Shown here piece by piece: positions 1 through 7,751 of a DNA stretch of 64,000 bases. The DNA is from Mesorhizobium ciceri WSM4083 (GTDB lineage Bacteria > Pseudomonadota > Alphaproteobacteria > Rhizobiales > Rhizobiaceae), in assembly GCF_000519305.1 (NCBI RefSeq), contig NZ_KI912610.1, forward strand, positions 466,862 through 530,861, given 5' to 3'. Positions within the stretch are counted from its first letter, which is position 1. Each line of letters starts with the position of its first letter. Under the pieces are notes generated by a model. The model had not been told where the DNA came from. It searched no databases and worked only from the letters and a program-made list of their open reading frames with translations. The position numbers and the translations under genes are program-made.

Positions 1-252
1 GAGGACTGGCGGAAAGCCCGCGCGAACCGAGTGGTGCTGCTGTCGACCAAGGCCACGACCGCTTACACCAGCTTCACCTTCGCCGATGGCGACATTCTTC
101 TGTTTGGCCGGGAATCCGCAGGCGTGCCGGATCCTGTCCATCAGGCGGCGGATGCGCGGCTGACCATTCCCATGCAGGGTACGGCGCGCAGCATCAACGT
201 CGCGCTTTCCGTCGCCATGGTGGCGGGCGAAGCCATCCGGCAACTCGGATAA
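1..252 (+). CDS. trmL: tRNA (cytidine(34)-2'-O)-methyltransferase, C-terminal part
   Basis: The reading frame is open from base 1, so the 5' end lies outside the window. The visible residues match the C-terminal half of the SPOUT-class TrmL family, which 2'-O-methylates the wobble nucleotide of tRNA-Leu using S-adenosylmethionine. The family hallmarks seen are the LLFGRESAGVP segment (motif 2) and the IPMQGTARSINVALSVA segment (motif 3). These form the trefoil-knot SAM site. The gene ends about 130 bases before soxR. Family assignment is firm. TrmL rather than another small SpoU enzyme is an inference from the short C-terminus and the IPM...SINVA wording. Confidence 0.85.
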   Translation, partial: EDWRKARANRVVLLSTKATTAYTSFTFADGDILLFGRESAGVPDPVHQAADARLTIPMQGTARSINVALSVAMVAGEAIRQLG

Positions 253-334
253 CGGCACTCCGTCTCCCGTCATCTTGACCCAGGCGCACATCGCCTTCTC
301 CTTCGTTTGCACATCCAGGGTTTCTTCGCTACAA

Positions 335-352
335 GCTCAACTTAACTTGAGG
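335..352. promoter_or_regulatory. Sox box (SoxR operator)
   Basis: The 18 bases here differ from the enterobacterial sox box CCTCAAGTTAACTTGAGG at only two positions and keep the CTCAA-N6-TTGAG inverted repeat. The site lies 30 bases before the soxR start. On the minus strand it carries a good -35 (TTGACC, 351-356) with a 19-base spacer to 326-331, the long spacer typical of SoxR-activated promoters. That promoter would point away from soxR. Autoregulation of soxR is the simplest reading. Confidence 0.7.
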
Positions 353-382
353 TCAAGCGCAAATTGGGGCGGAAAATCAGAC

Positions 383-826
383 ATGGCGCCTGTAACGGAA
401 TTGACGGTCGGCCAGGTGGCCATGCGCAGCGGGGTGGCGGTATCGGCATTGCATTTCTACGAGGCCCGCGGCCTGATCCGCAGCCACCGCACGTCGGGCA
501 ACCAGCGCCGCTACGGCCGCGACGTGCTGCGACGTGTGGCGATCATCAAAGTGGCGCAGGAGGTCGGCATCTCGCTGGCCGAGATCGGTGAAGCCCTGGC
601 ATCGCTGCCCGAAGGCCGCACGCCGACACGCGATGACTGGAACCTTTTGTCGACCGCCTGGCGCGACGGGCTCGATCACAAGATCGCCCAGTTGAAGAAA
701 CTGCGCGACGGGCTGACCGACTGCATCGGCTGCGGCTGCATGTCGATCGACAAATGCCCGCTGCGCAATAAGGGCGACCGGCTGGCGAGGGAAGGCACAG
801 GGGCTAGGCGGCTGGTGGCCGGCTGA
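383..826 (+). CDS. soxR: Redox-sensitive transcriptional activator SoxR (MerR family)
   Basis: A 147-residue MerR-family regulator. The N-terminal winged helix (residues about 7-75) starts LTVGQVAMRSGVAVSALHFYE. A dimerisation helix follows, then the [2Fe-2S] cluster ligands Cys114, Cys117, Cys119 and Cys125 in the SoxR-specific pattern CX2CXCX5C. SoxR senses redox-cycling compounds through oxidation of this cluster. The ATG at 383 is chosen because it gives the usual family length and follows the sox box at 335-352. An upstream in-frame start at 275 would run through the operator. No obvious target gene sits beside it. Confidence 0.93.
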   Translation: MAPVTELTVGQVAMRSGVAVSALHFYEARGLIRSHRTSGNQRRYGRDVLRRVAIIKVAQEVGISLAEIGEALASLPEGRTPTRDDWNLLSTAWRDGLDHKIAQLKKLRDGLTDCIGCGCMSIDKCPLRNKGDRLAREGTGARRLVAG

Positions 827-853
827 ACCCCTTGTCGGGAGGCAAGTCGCCTT

Positions 854-1111
854 TCAGTCCGCCGCCGGCAACCGCCTGATGGTGAACTCGATCAGGTCGC
901 CCGGCCGCTCGAACCAGCTTTCGATCTCGGTCCAGTAGGCCTGCTTGGGAAAGCGCTCGAACCATTCCTTGGCCTTGAGCCGCGCATCCGAGCGCGGCAG
1001 CACGAAGGTCTCGCGCAGGAAACCATCGCGCGGCATGCGCGCGTGTTCGGCCCGGCTTTGGTCGAGCCTCTTCTTCAGGCCATCCAGCGGCGGTCTTGCC
1101 GGGGTGCGCAC
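854..1111 (-). CDS. Small conserved protein of unknown function
   Basis: An 85-residue protein. The GTG start at 1111 is supported by an AAGGAG ribosome site (1119-1124) seven bases upstream. The same frame stays open much further upstream, but that part is the antisense shadow of hemF. The sequence is rich in charged and aromatic residues, with several Trp and Phe (KEWFERFPKQAYWTEIESWFE), and has no signal peptide or membrane segment. I do not recognise a named family. It is transcribed divergently from hemF and ends close to the soxR 3' end. The strong ribosome site and coherent composition argue that it is real. Confidence 0.6.
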   Translation of the reverse strand: MRTPARPPLDGLKKRLDQSRAEHARMPRDGFLRETFVLPRSDARLKAKEWFERFPKQAYWTEIESWFERPGDLIEFTIRRLPAAD

Positions 1112-1225
1112 GAAACAACTCCTTGCACCGTTATGACACTTGACCCTGTCCCCTAAGAGATTAGGGATCGCGCCCGGAAAAGACGAGTCTTTTGTCGACT
1201 CACGCCCCGCAACCGGAGACGGCAC

Positions 1226-2140
1226 TTGGAACGACCTGAAATACCGGCAGGGCTGCCCGCCGACATCGAACAAAAGAAGATGAAGGCGCGCCTCTGGTTC
1301 GAGGCGCTGCGCGAACGCATCTGCGCCACCTTCGAGCAGATCGAGCAGGACCTTGGCGGGCCGCTGGCCTCGTGGTCGCCCGGCCGCTTCGAGAAGACGC
1401 CATGGGAACGTGACGAGGGGCGCGGCGGCGGCGGCACCATGTCGATGATGCACGGCCGCGTCTTCGAAAAGATCGGCGTTCACACTTCGACCGTCCATGG
1501 CGAGTTCTCGCCCGAATTCAGGAAGCAGATGCCCGGTGCCGAGGAAGACCCGCGCTTCTGGGCATCCGGCATTTCGCTGATCGCGCATCCCTGGAATCCC
1601 AACGTTCCGGCCGTGCACATGAACACGCGAATGGTGGTAACATCGCGCCAATGGTTCGGCGGCGGCGCCGATCTGACACCGGTGCTCGATCGCCGCCGCA
1701 CCCAGGACGACCCCGACACGGTCGCCTTCCACCGCGCCATGCAATTCGCTTGCGAGAAGAATGCCGCGGTCGCCGATTACCCGAAATTCAAAACCTGGTG
1801 CGACGAGTACTTCTATCTATCGCACCGCAACGAGCCGCGCGGCACCGGCGGCATCTTCTTCGACTGGCTGCATTCGGGCGAGGACAAAGGCGGCTGGAAT
1901 GCCGATTTCAACTTCGTCCAGGATGTCGGCCGCTCCTTTCTCGTCGTCTACGGTCACCTCGTGCGCGCCAACTTCAACGAGAACTGGACCGATGGCGACC
2001 GTGACGAACAGCTCATCCGCCGCGGCCGCTATGTCGAATTCAATCTGCTTCACGATCGCGGCACCATCTTCGGACTGAAGACCGGCGGCAATGTCGCGTC
2101 CATTCTCTCCAGCCTGCCGCCCGAGGTCCGCTGGCCGTAA
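1226..2140 (+). CDS. hemF: Oxygen-dependent coproporphyrinogen III oxidase
   Basis: HemF decarboxylates coproporphyrinogen III to protoporphyrinogen IX with molecular oxygen, a late step in haem synthesis. The 304-residue protein has the family signature blocks GGGTMSMMHGRVFEKIGVH, the HMNTRM segment, WFGGGADLTPV and EPRGTGGIFFDW, and ends with the conserved YVEFNLLHDRGTIFGLKTGG region. The start is a TTG at 1226 with GGAGA six bases upstream. No in-frame ATG lies close by, and a start at the internal Met would lose conserved N-terminal residues. No FNR-type box was seen in the upstream region. Confidence 0.96.
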   Translation: MERPEIPAGLPADIEQKKMKARLWFEALRERICATFEQIEQDLGGPLASWSPGRFEKTPWERDEGRGGGGTMSMMHGRVFEKIGVHTSTVHGEFSPEFRKQMPGAEEDPRFWASGISLIAHPWNPNVPAVHMNTRMVVTSRQWFGGGADLTPVLDRRRTQDDPDTVAFHRAMQFACEKNAAVADYPKFKTWCDEYFYLSHRNEPRGTGGIFFDWLHSGEDKGGWNADFNFVQDVGRSFLVVYGHLVRANFNENWTDGDRDEQLIRRGRYVEFNLLHDRGTIFGLKTGGNVASILSSLPPEVRWP

Positions 2141-2305
2141 CAAAATGGTGAGCCCGGCGTGAGCCGCATTGATGTCCCATTCGCTCGAAATGGGCATGGA
2201 ATGTGGCGCGCGGTGCGGCGAAAAATTTCTTTTTCGTCTAATAGGCTGTTGAAAAGACTGGTCTATTTGTGGCACCGGGTCGGGAAGCGCCGGCGGTTCG
2301 CCTGC

Positions 2306-2353
2306 GCGCAATTCCAGGAAAGTGCGAAACGGCTTTCCGACCGGAATTGCGTC
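2306..2353. repeat. Dispersed intergenic palindrome, copy 1
   Basis: An inverted repeat with outer arms GCAATTCC (2308-2315) and GGAATTGC (2343-2350) and an inner GGAAAG/CTTTCC pair. Similar elements lie at 20661-20707 and 45595-45658. It sits in the 311-base gap between hemF and the DUF1344 gene, which otherwise shows no gene. The family resembles palindromes seen repeatedly between genes in rhizobia. Confidence 0.6.
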
Positions 2354-2451
2354 AAGACAAAGCGAGCCGCGACCCGACGCGACCGGACGGCCCAAGACGA
2401 TGCGGGACATCTTCGTCAAAAAGATACCCGCCTTTCCAGGAGTACTTCGCA

Positions 2452-2712
2452 ATGCGCAAGATCATTGTTTCGGCTGCCGCCGCTGCCCTTCTCGCTTCCG
2501 GTTCGATGGCGTTCGCCGCCGTCAAGCACACCACCGGGACGATCAAGACCTTTGACACGACGGCCATGAGCCTGGTCCTCGATGATGGATCGTCTTTTAC
2601 GCTTCCCAAGACCTTCAAGGACCCTGGCCTGACGGTCGGTGAAAAGGTCCGCGTCTCATGGGATATGAAGGGCAAGAACAAGGTCGCCGAGGCCGTCAAG
2701 GCCGCAAAATGA
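2452..2712 (+). CDS. DUF1344-type small exported protein
   Basis: An 86-residue protein with an N-terminal signal peptide (MRKIIVSAAAAALLASGSMAFA) and a short beta-rich mature part: TGTIKTFD, SLVLDDGSSFTLP, GEKVRVSWDMKG. This pattern matches the DUF1344 family, common in rhizobia and of unknown function. It is probably periplasmic and OB-like in fold (inference). The ATG at 2452 is preceded by AGGAG (2438-2442). A longer frame from 2269 is rejected because it runs through the palindrome at 2306. A strong terminator follows at 2769. Confidence 0.85.
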   Translation: MRKIIVSAAAAALLASGSMAFAAVKHTTGTIKTFDTTAMSLVLDDGSSFTLPKTFKDPGLTVGEKVRVSWDMKGKNKVAEAVKAAK

Positions 2713-2768
2713 TGGCTTGCGTGCCAGGGCAGGATGAGACGATATCCTTTCCTTTTTCGGCGTAGCGC

Positions 2769-2798
2769 AAGGGCGGAGCGACGCCGCTCCGCCCTTTT
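2769..2798 (+). terminator. Rho-independent terminator
   Basis: A perfect 12-bp stem (AAGGGCGGAGCG with CGCTCCGCCCTT), a four-base loop and a short T run, located 57 bases after the DUF1344 stop codon. Confidence 0.85.
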
Positions 2799-2901
2799 GC
2801 CGTTGACGGCAACCAATACCACCCCATCTGTGTTATGCTTCTCACCCGCTCGCGGTCCGCGGTTTCAACCCTGGGACCGGTCATGAGCCAAAAAAAGTAC
2901 C

Positions 2902-2920
2902 GGAGCCTCGACCAGGCTCC
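2902..2920 (+). promoter_or_regulatory. Leader hairpin before DUF1059 gene
   Basis: GGAGCC (2902-2907) and GGCTCC (2915-2920) can pair with a seven-base loop. The hairpin ends just before the purine-rich ribosome site (GGAGGAAAAGGAG, 2923-2935). It could influence translation or mRNA stability. No protein or ligand is implied. Confidence 0.3.
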
Positions 2921-2943
2921 ACGGAGGAAAAGGAGAAAATCCC

Positions 2944-3129
2944 ATGAAGGAATTTCACTGCGGGTCGCTCGTGCCCGGCTGTGACTGGCACACGCGTGCC
3001 GACGAGGAGGCCGAGGTCATGCGCCGTGCCGTCGAGCACATGCGCGAGACGCATGGCGAAACGGTCATCCGCGAGACGATGATCGAGGCGATCCGCTCGC
3101 GCATCGAAAAGACCCGCGACGCGGCCTGA
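2944..3129 (+). CDS. DUF1059 small protein
   Basis: A 61-residue protein matching the DUF1059 family: FHCGSLVPGCDWHTRADEEAEVMRRAVEHMRETHG. Two cysteines and several histidines (C6, C13, H15, H32, H36 region) suggest a small metal-binding or redox fold, but the function is unknown. A very strong ribosome site (GGAGGAAAAGGAG) stands before the ATG. The gene is convergent with cca, with one base between their stop codons, and sits alone behind its own leader. Confidence 0.85.
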   Translation: MKEFHCGSLVPGCDWHTRADEEAEVMRRAVEHMRETHGETVIRETMIEAIRSRIEKTRDAA

Positions 3130-3130
3130 T

Positions 3131-4396
3131 CTACCCGGCCTTCAAGGCTTCGGCGGCGCGCTTGAGGAGCGCGTCGCGATCAGGGGTAAACCCGGCTTCG
3201 ACCCATTCCGCCTCGAGATTCCTGAGGATTTCGCCGAGTTTCGGTCCTGGAGTTGCGCCGAGCGCCGTGAGATCGGCACCTTTCAGCGGAAACAACGGCT
3301 TCTCCCATTTGACGGCGAAGGCAAGCAGGCGCGAAAAGCCACCGGCTTCGAGCAGCGCCTCATTGTCCTCGACGGCGCGCACCCTGGCTGCCGCAAGCGA
3401 CAGCCGCAGACGGTCGACAAACCCGTTCCGGTCGCCGCGATAGAGCCTTTTCGCCAGTTCGGCCTCGGTCGTCTTCGGCTCGACGGCGGTGGCAAGCGCC
3501 CAGTGGCGCAGGCGATCCGCTTCGGCGGTCGAGAGTTTGAGCCGCTCGGCAAGCGTCTTCATGCGAGCGGCATCGGGCGGCACGATCGCTTCCAGTCTGA
3601 GCAGCGGGTCGGCTGCCCACCCCAGATCCTTCTCTGCCCTGGTCAGCCCGTGGATGGCGTCGATGCCCCATTTCTCGCTTTCCGGCAGCGCAGCGGTCAA
3701 AACACTGGCCTGCCGCATCCAGAGCAGCGCCCGCGAGGGATCAGGTGCCGACAAAAGCTTCTTCAGTTCCGACCAGATTCGCTCGGGCGAAAGCTGGGCC
3801 AGCCCTTCCTTAAGCCGGGCGCAGGCCTTCAGTCCTTCGGCATCCGGCCGTCCGTTGCCGTACCAGGCGAAAAAGCGGAAGAAGCGCAGGATGCGCAGAT
3901 AATCCTCGCGAATACGCGCTTCCGGGTCGCCGATGAAGCGCAGCCGGCGTGCCTCGATGTCTGCAATGCCGCCAACCAGGTCGACCACCTTACCATCGGC
4001 CTCGGCATAAAGCGCGTTGATGGTGAAGTCGCGCCGCTCGGCGTCGAGCTTCCAGTCGCGCCCGAACAACACTTTCGCGCGCCGCCCGTCGGTCTCGATA
4101 TCGGCGCGCAACGTGGTGATTTCATAAGGTTTTCCGCCGGCAACCACGGTGATTGTCCCATGCTCGATGCCGGTTGGCACCGCCTTGAAGCCTTCCGCTT
4201 CGGCGCGGCGGAGGGTTTCCTGCGGCAGGCAGGTGGTGGCGATGTCGATGTCGGCGACAGGCTGGCCCATCAGCGTGTTGCGCACCGCGCCGCCGGCGAC
4301 TCGCGCCTCTTCACCGCCTTCGGTCAGTGCGAACAGCAGGCGCTGCAGATGCTTGTCGGTGAGCCAATCAGCCCTGCCCGCGATCGAGACACTCAC
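3131..4396 (-). CDS. cca: CCA tRNA nucleotidyltransferase / poly(A) polymerase family
   Basis: This class II nucleotidyltransferase family adds or repairs the 3' CCA end of tRNAs. Over 421 residues it shows the GGAVRN motif (35-40), the catalytic DxD pair Asp49/Asp51 in ADIDIATT, the RRDFTINAL block and the REDYLRILRFFRF motif of the neck domain. The GTG start at 4396 overlaps the upstream NUDIX stop by four bases (GTGA), which implies translational coupling. A sole cca-family gene in an alphaproteobacterium usually serves tRNA maturation rather than polyadenylation. The sequence alone does not exclude PcnB activity. Confidence 0.92.
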   Translation of the reverse strand: MSVSIAGRADWLTDKHLQRLLFALTEGGEEARVAGGAVRNTLMGQPVADIDIATTCLPQETLRRAEAEGFKAVPTGIEHGTITVVAGGKPYEITTLRADIETDGRRAKVLFGRDWKLDAERRDFTINALYAEADGKVVDLVGGIADIEARRLRFIGDPEARIREDYLRILRFFRFFAWYGNGRPDAEGLKACARLKEGLAQLSPERIWSELKKLLSAPDPSRALLWMRQASVLTAALPESEKWGIDAIHGLTRAEKDLGWAADPLLRLEAIVPPDAARMKTLAERLKLSTAEADRLRHWALATAVEPKTTEAELAKRLYRGDRNGFVDRLRLSLAAARVRAVEDNEALLEAGGFSRLLAFAVKWEKPLFPLKGADLTALGATPGPKLGEILRNLEAEWVEAGFTPDRDALLKRAAEALKAG

Positions 4397-5028
4397 GCAT
4401 AGAGCCTTTCATAGAGGGTACGAAGGATGCCGGCGGTGACGCCCCAGATGCGCCGGTCGCCGTAAGGCATGTCGTAGAAGAACCATTCGAGATCGTTCCA
4501 TATACGGCTGTCGCGCTTGTGGTTGGCCGGGTCCATCAGGAAGCGCAGCGGCACTTCGAAGACGGCATCGACTTCGTCGGCGTTGAGCGTCAGTTGGAAA
4601 CCGGGCCGCACGATGCCCAGCACCGGCGCGATGCGGTAGCCGCTGCCGGCGACATAGTCGGGCATGCGGCCGATGATCTCGATGCGGTCTTGCCCAAGCC
4701 CGATCTCCTCGAAGGTCTCGCGCAGCGCCGCCGCCTCAGGGCTCGGATCGGTCGGATCGATGGTGCCGCCGGGAAATGCCACCTGCCCCGAATGGCTGCG
4801 CAGCTTTTCGGCCCGTTTGGTCAGGAGAACCGTCGCATCGCCCTCATGATCGACGACCGGGATCAGCACCGCGGCATTGCGCAGCGCCTTGCCCTGGTTG
4901 AGGCGCGGATGGCCGGGGTTGAAGCGATGATCGCCATAATCGTCGCCGGCATGCGCATCCGGCTGCACGGCAAAACGCGCCCGAAAATCCGCGGATGAAA
5001 ACGGCGCCGGCGTCACCTGGTCCATCAC
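4393..5028 (-). CDS. NUDIX hydrolase, CoA pyrophosphatase type
   Basis: A 211-residue protein with the UPF0035 signature LRSHSGQVAFPGG directly before a NUDIX box with REtFEEIGL (residues about 105-125). Enzymes of this subgroup (NudL/NUDT7-like) cleave CoA and its derivatives to phosphopantetheine and 3',5'-ADP. The gene overlaps the neighbouring DUF1285 gene upstream and cca downstream by four bases each, so the three are almost certainly co-transcribed and translationally coupled. CoA as substrate is inferred from the signature, not shown here. Confidence 0.88.
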   Translation of the reverse strand: MMDQVTPAPFSSADFRARFAVQPDAHAGDDYGDHRFNPGHPRLNQGKALRNAAVLIPVVDHEGDATVLLTKRAEKLRSHSGQVAFPGGTIDPTDPSPEAAALRETFEEIGLGQDRIEIIGRMPDYVAGSGYRIAPVLGIVRPGFQLTLNADEVDAVFEVPLRFLMDPANHKRDSRIWNDLEWFFYDMPYGDRRIWGVTAGILRTLYERLYA

Positions 5029-5660
5029 GCGCTCAGCCGCTTCAACTGGTCCGCCGGCATGATCGGGAACACGGCGCCCTTGGAGCGCACCGCGAACATC
5101 GTCTTGCCGCCGATCTCGATCTCCTCGCCATGCCCGACCAGTTCATACATAACCGGCCGCGCCACCAGCGCCTCCAGACGGCCACGCACCAGCACATAGG
5201 GCTTCAATCCGCCGGTCTCGTTCTCGTCGACAAACCGCAACGGCCGTTCCGGCCCCGCCTCGACCACATCGCCGACATTGGTGCGGAAGGTGATGGTCTG
5301 CGCTTCGCCGGCACCCGAAACGTCCATTTCGACGGCGATGAACGGCGCATCGGCGACGCGGATGCCGACCTTTTCCACCGGCGTCACCAGATAGGTCCTG
5401 CCATCGGCGTCCTTGCGCAGCACCGAGGAGAAAAGCTGCACCAGCGGCATGCGCCCGATCGGCGTGCCCAGATAGAACCAGGTGCCGTCGGCCTTGATCT
5501 CCATGTCCAGATCGCCGCAGAAGTCGGGATTCCAGCGTTCGACGGGTGCTGCGCCCTTGCCGGCACGGGCGGCGCGAGAGATGAGCGCCTCGAGGCCACG
5601 CGCCTCGGTGGCATCAGTCAGGCTTTCTTCACGATGTCCCAAGGGTCCCGTCATGGTCAC
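5025..5660 (-). CDS. DUF1285 protein
   Basis: A 211-residue cytoplasmic protein matching DUF1285 in length and wording (WNPDFCGDLDMEIKADGTWFYLGTPIGR). It appears all-beta, without signal peptide or membrane segment. Its function is unknown. It is the first gene of the leftward trio with the NUDIX hydrolase and cca. The start is a GTG at 5660; an ATG two codons further in is an equally good start. The 148 bases to the divergent moxR gene must hold promoters for both directions. No confident hexamers were picked. Confidence 0.85.
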   Translation of the reverse strand: MTMTGPLGHREESLTDATEARGLEALISRAARAGKGAAPVERWNPDFCGDLDMEIKADGTWFYLGTPIGRMPLVQLFSSVLRKDADGRTYLVTPVEKVGIRVADAPFIAVEMDVSGAGEAQTITFRTNVGDVVEAGPERPLRFVDENETGGLKPYVLVRGRLEALVARPVMYELVGHGEEIEIGGKTMFAVRSKGAVFPIMPADQLKRLSA

Positions 5661-5808
5661 GAAATAGTCACTGTTGTTGCGCTTGTCAGCCTAAGTCTGT
5701 GATTTAAGTTTCGACATAGGCGCCACGCGAGGCCGAATCGCGGCAACTTATGGTATGGTGCAGCCGTTGTTCCAGCCATGGTATTCCAACCACAAGGATC
5801 GATGCGGC

Positions 5809-6813
5809 ATGAGCGTGATGGTCAAGGAAAGCCCGATCAGCGAAAAGGACATGATCGCCGAGGCCGAAAAGGCGCTTGCCGACATCTCCCGTATCCGCGA
5901 CGGGGTCGGCCGGGTCATCTTCGGACAGGAAAGCGTCGTCGAGCGCACGCTGGTGGCGCTGCTGGCCGGTGGCCATGCGCTTTTGGTCGGCGTGCCGGGC
6001 CTCGCCAAGACCAAGCTGGTCGAAACACTTGGCATCGTGCTCGGCCTCGATTCGCGTCGCATCCAGTTCACGCCGGACCTGATGCCGTCCGATATCCTCG
6101 GCTCCGAAGTGATGGAGCAGGACGAAACCGGCAAACGCTCCTTCCGCTTCATCTCCGGGCCGATCTTCGCCCAGTTGCTGATGGCCGACGAGATCAACCG
6201 CGCGTCGCCGCGCACCCAGTCGGCGCTGCTGCAGGCCATGCAGGAATACCACGTCACCATTGCCGGCGCCCGCCATGACCTGCCGGCGCCCTTCCACGTG
6301 CTGGCAACCCAAAACCCGCTGGAGCAGGAAGGCACCTATCCGTTGCCCGAGGCCCAGCTTGACCGCTTCCTGATGCAGGTGGATATCCTCTATCCCGAAA
6401 TCGAGGCAGAGCGCCGCATCCTTCTGGAAACCACCGGCATCGAGGACGCGAAAGCCCAGAACGTCCTGCAGCCGGTGCGGCTGAAGGAGATCCAGACGCT
6501 GATCCGCCGCATGCCGGTGCCTGAAAGCGTCGTCGAGGCGATCCTGACGCTGGTGCGCTCGGCGCGTCCCGGCCAAGGCAATGCCGAGACAGACAAGAAC
6601 GTCGCCTGGGGTCCCGGCCCGCGCGCCAGCCAGGCGCTGATGCTGTGCACAAGGGCGCGCGCGCTTTACGACGGACGGCTGGCGCCCTCGGTCGACGACG
6701 TCCGTGCGCTGGCCGAGCCGGTGCTGCAGCATCGCATGGCGCTGACCTTCGCCGCCCGCGCCGAAGGCACCAGCGTGCGTGACGTGGTGGCGAAACTCGT
6801 GAAAGGGATTTGA
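5809..6813 (+). CDS. moxR: MoxR-family AAA+ ATPase
   Basis: A 334-residue AAA+ chaperone-like ATPase. It shows Walker A GVPGLAKT (61-68), Walker B LLMADEIN (123-130), the sensor-1 region ATQNPLEQEGTYPLPEAQLDRF and a C-terminal lid. MoxR ATPases work with VWA-domain proteins to mature or remodel partner complexes. The ATG at 5809 is chosen over the open frame from 5755 because it gives the usual family start before the ISEKDM helix. The stop overlaps the next gene's ATG by one base (TGATG). It leads a four-gene operon. Confidence 0.92.
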   Translation: MSVMVKESPISEKDMIAEAEKALADISRIRDGVGRVIFGQESVVERTLVALLAGGHALLVGVPGLAKTKLVETLGIVLGLDSRRIQFTPDLMPSDILGSEVMEQDETGKRSFRFISGPIFAQLLMADEINRASPRTQSALLQAMQEYHVTIAGARHDLPAPFHVLATQNPLEQEGTYPLPEAQLDRFLMQVDILYPEIEAERRILLETTGIEDAKAQNVLQPVRLKEIQTLIRRMPVPESVVEAILTLVRSARPGQGNAETDKNVAWGPGPRASQALMLCTRARALYDGRLAPSVDDVRALAEPVLQHRMALTFAARAEGTSVRDVVAKLVKGI

Positions 6814-7751
6814 TGCCGCGCATCGGCGAGGTCCAGGCTCCGGCAGCGACGCGCGACGCGCTCGCCCGTGGCCGGTTGCGAGCCTCGCTTGTGCCAGACC
6901 TGCTGGTCGAGGCGCGCCGCATCGTCAACACCGTGATCGCCGGCTGGCATGGCCGCCGCAAGCGCGGAATCGGCGAGAATTTCTGGCAGTTCCGACCCTA
7001 TGTCGAGGGTGATTCCTCGCGCATCGACTGGCGCCGCTCGGCCCGCGACGACCACACCTATGTGCGCGACCGCGAATGGGAAGCCGCCCATACGGTCTGG
7101 CTGTGGGCCGACCCCTCGCCGTCGATGCTCTACAAATCGACCGGCGCCAGCGTTTCCAAGCAATCGCGCGCGCTGGTGCTGGCGCTGGCCATGGCCGAAC
7201 TGTTGTCGCGCAGCGGCGAGCGCATCGCCTGGCCGGGCCTCACCGACCCGTTCACCGCCCGCAACGGCGCCGAACGCATCGCCGCCCAGTTGATGCATGC
7301 GGGCGATTTGCCGGCAAAACCCGACCTGTCCGACATCAGGCGCTTCTGCGACATCGTCATCGTCAGCGACTTCCTCGATCCGGTCGAAGAGACGATGGCC
7401 TGGCTCGACGTGCTGGCCCGCCACGGCGTGCGTGCCCACCTGATCGAGGTCGCCGACCCGGCCGAGGAGACCTTCCCCTATGCCGGCCGCACCGAATTCA
7501 CCGATCCCGAGACCGGCGACAAGCTGACCGCCGGCCGCGCCGAAATGCTGGGTGATGAGTATCGCCTGCTCTACGCCGCCCGCCGCCATGAACTGGCGGC
7601 CTGGTGCAAGCGGCTTGGCTGGAGCTTTACCGTCAACCACACCGATCGGCTCGCCTCCGACGCGCTGGTGCGGCTGCACATGGCGATGACCGCTGATGGC
7701 CCCTCGGTCAGGCCGACCGCCGGCGGTCGTGCCGGAAAGGCTGTCGCATGA
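6813..7751 (+). CDS. DUF58 protein (VWA-like)
   Basis: A 312-residue DUF58 protein. The defining block is the central RRKRGIGENFWQFRPYVEGDSSRIDWRRSARDD region (written here only as landmarks GIGENF and DWRRSA), followed by a degenerate VWA fold around WADPSPSM. DUF58 proteins nearly always accompany MoxR ATPases and probably deliver or hold their client. The ATG overlaps the moxR stop by one base. The downstream gene begins within its last codons (four-base overlap). No membrane segment is seen, so it should be cytoplasmic. Confidence 0.9.
   Translation: MPRIGEVQAPAATRDALARGRLRASLVPDLLVEARRIVNTVIAGWHGRRKRGIGENFWQFRPYVEGDSSRIDWRRSARDDHTYVRDREWEAAHTVWLWADPSPSMLYKSTGASVSKQSRALVLALAMAELLSRSGERIAWPGLTDPFTARNGAERIAAQLMHAGDLPAKPDLSDIRRFCDIVIVSDFLDPVEETMAWLDVLARHGVRAHLIEVADPAEETFPYAGRTEFTDPETGDKLTAGRAEMLGDEYRLLYAARRHELAAWCKRLGWSFTVNHTDRLASDALVRLHMAMTADGPSVRPTAGGRAGKAVA

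Noticed and set aside
854..1744. Long minus-strand frame of 296 residues over hemF
   Set aside because: Most of it is the antisense shadow of hemF. Only the last 85 codons (854-1111) carry a ribosome site and coherent composition, so only these were kept.
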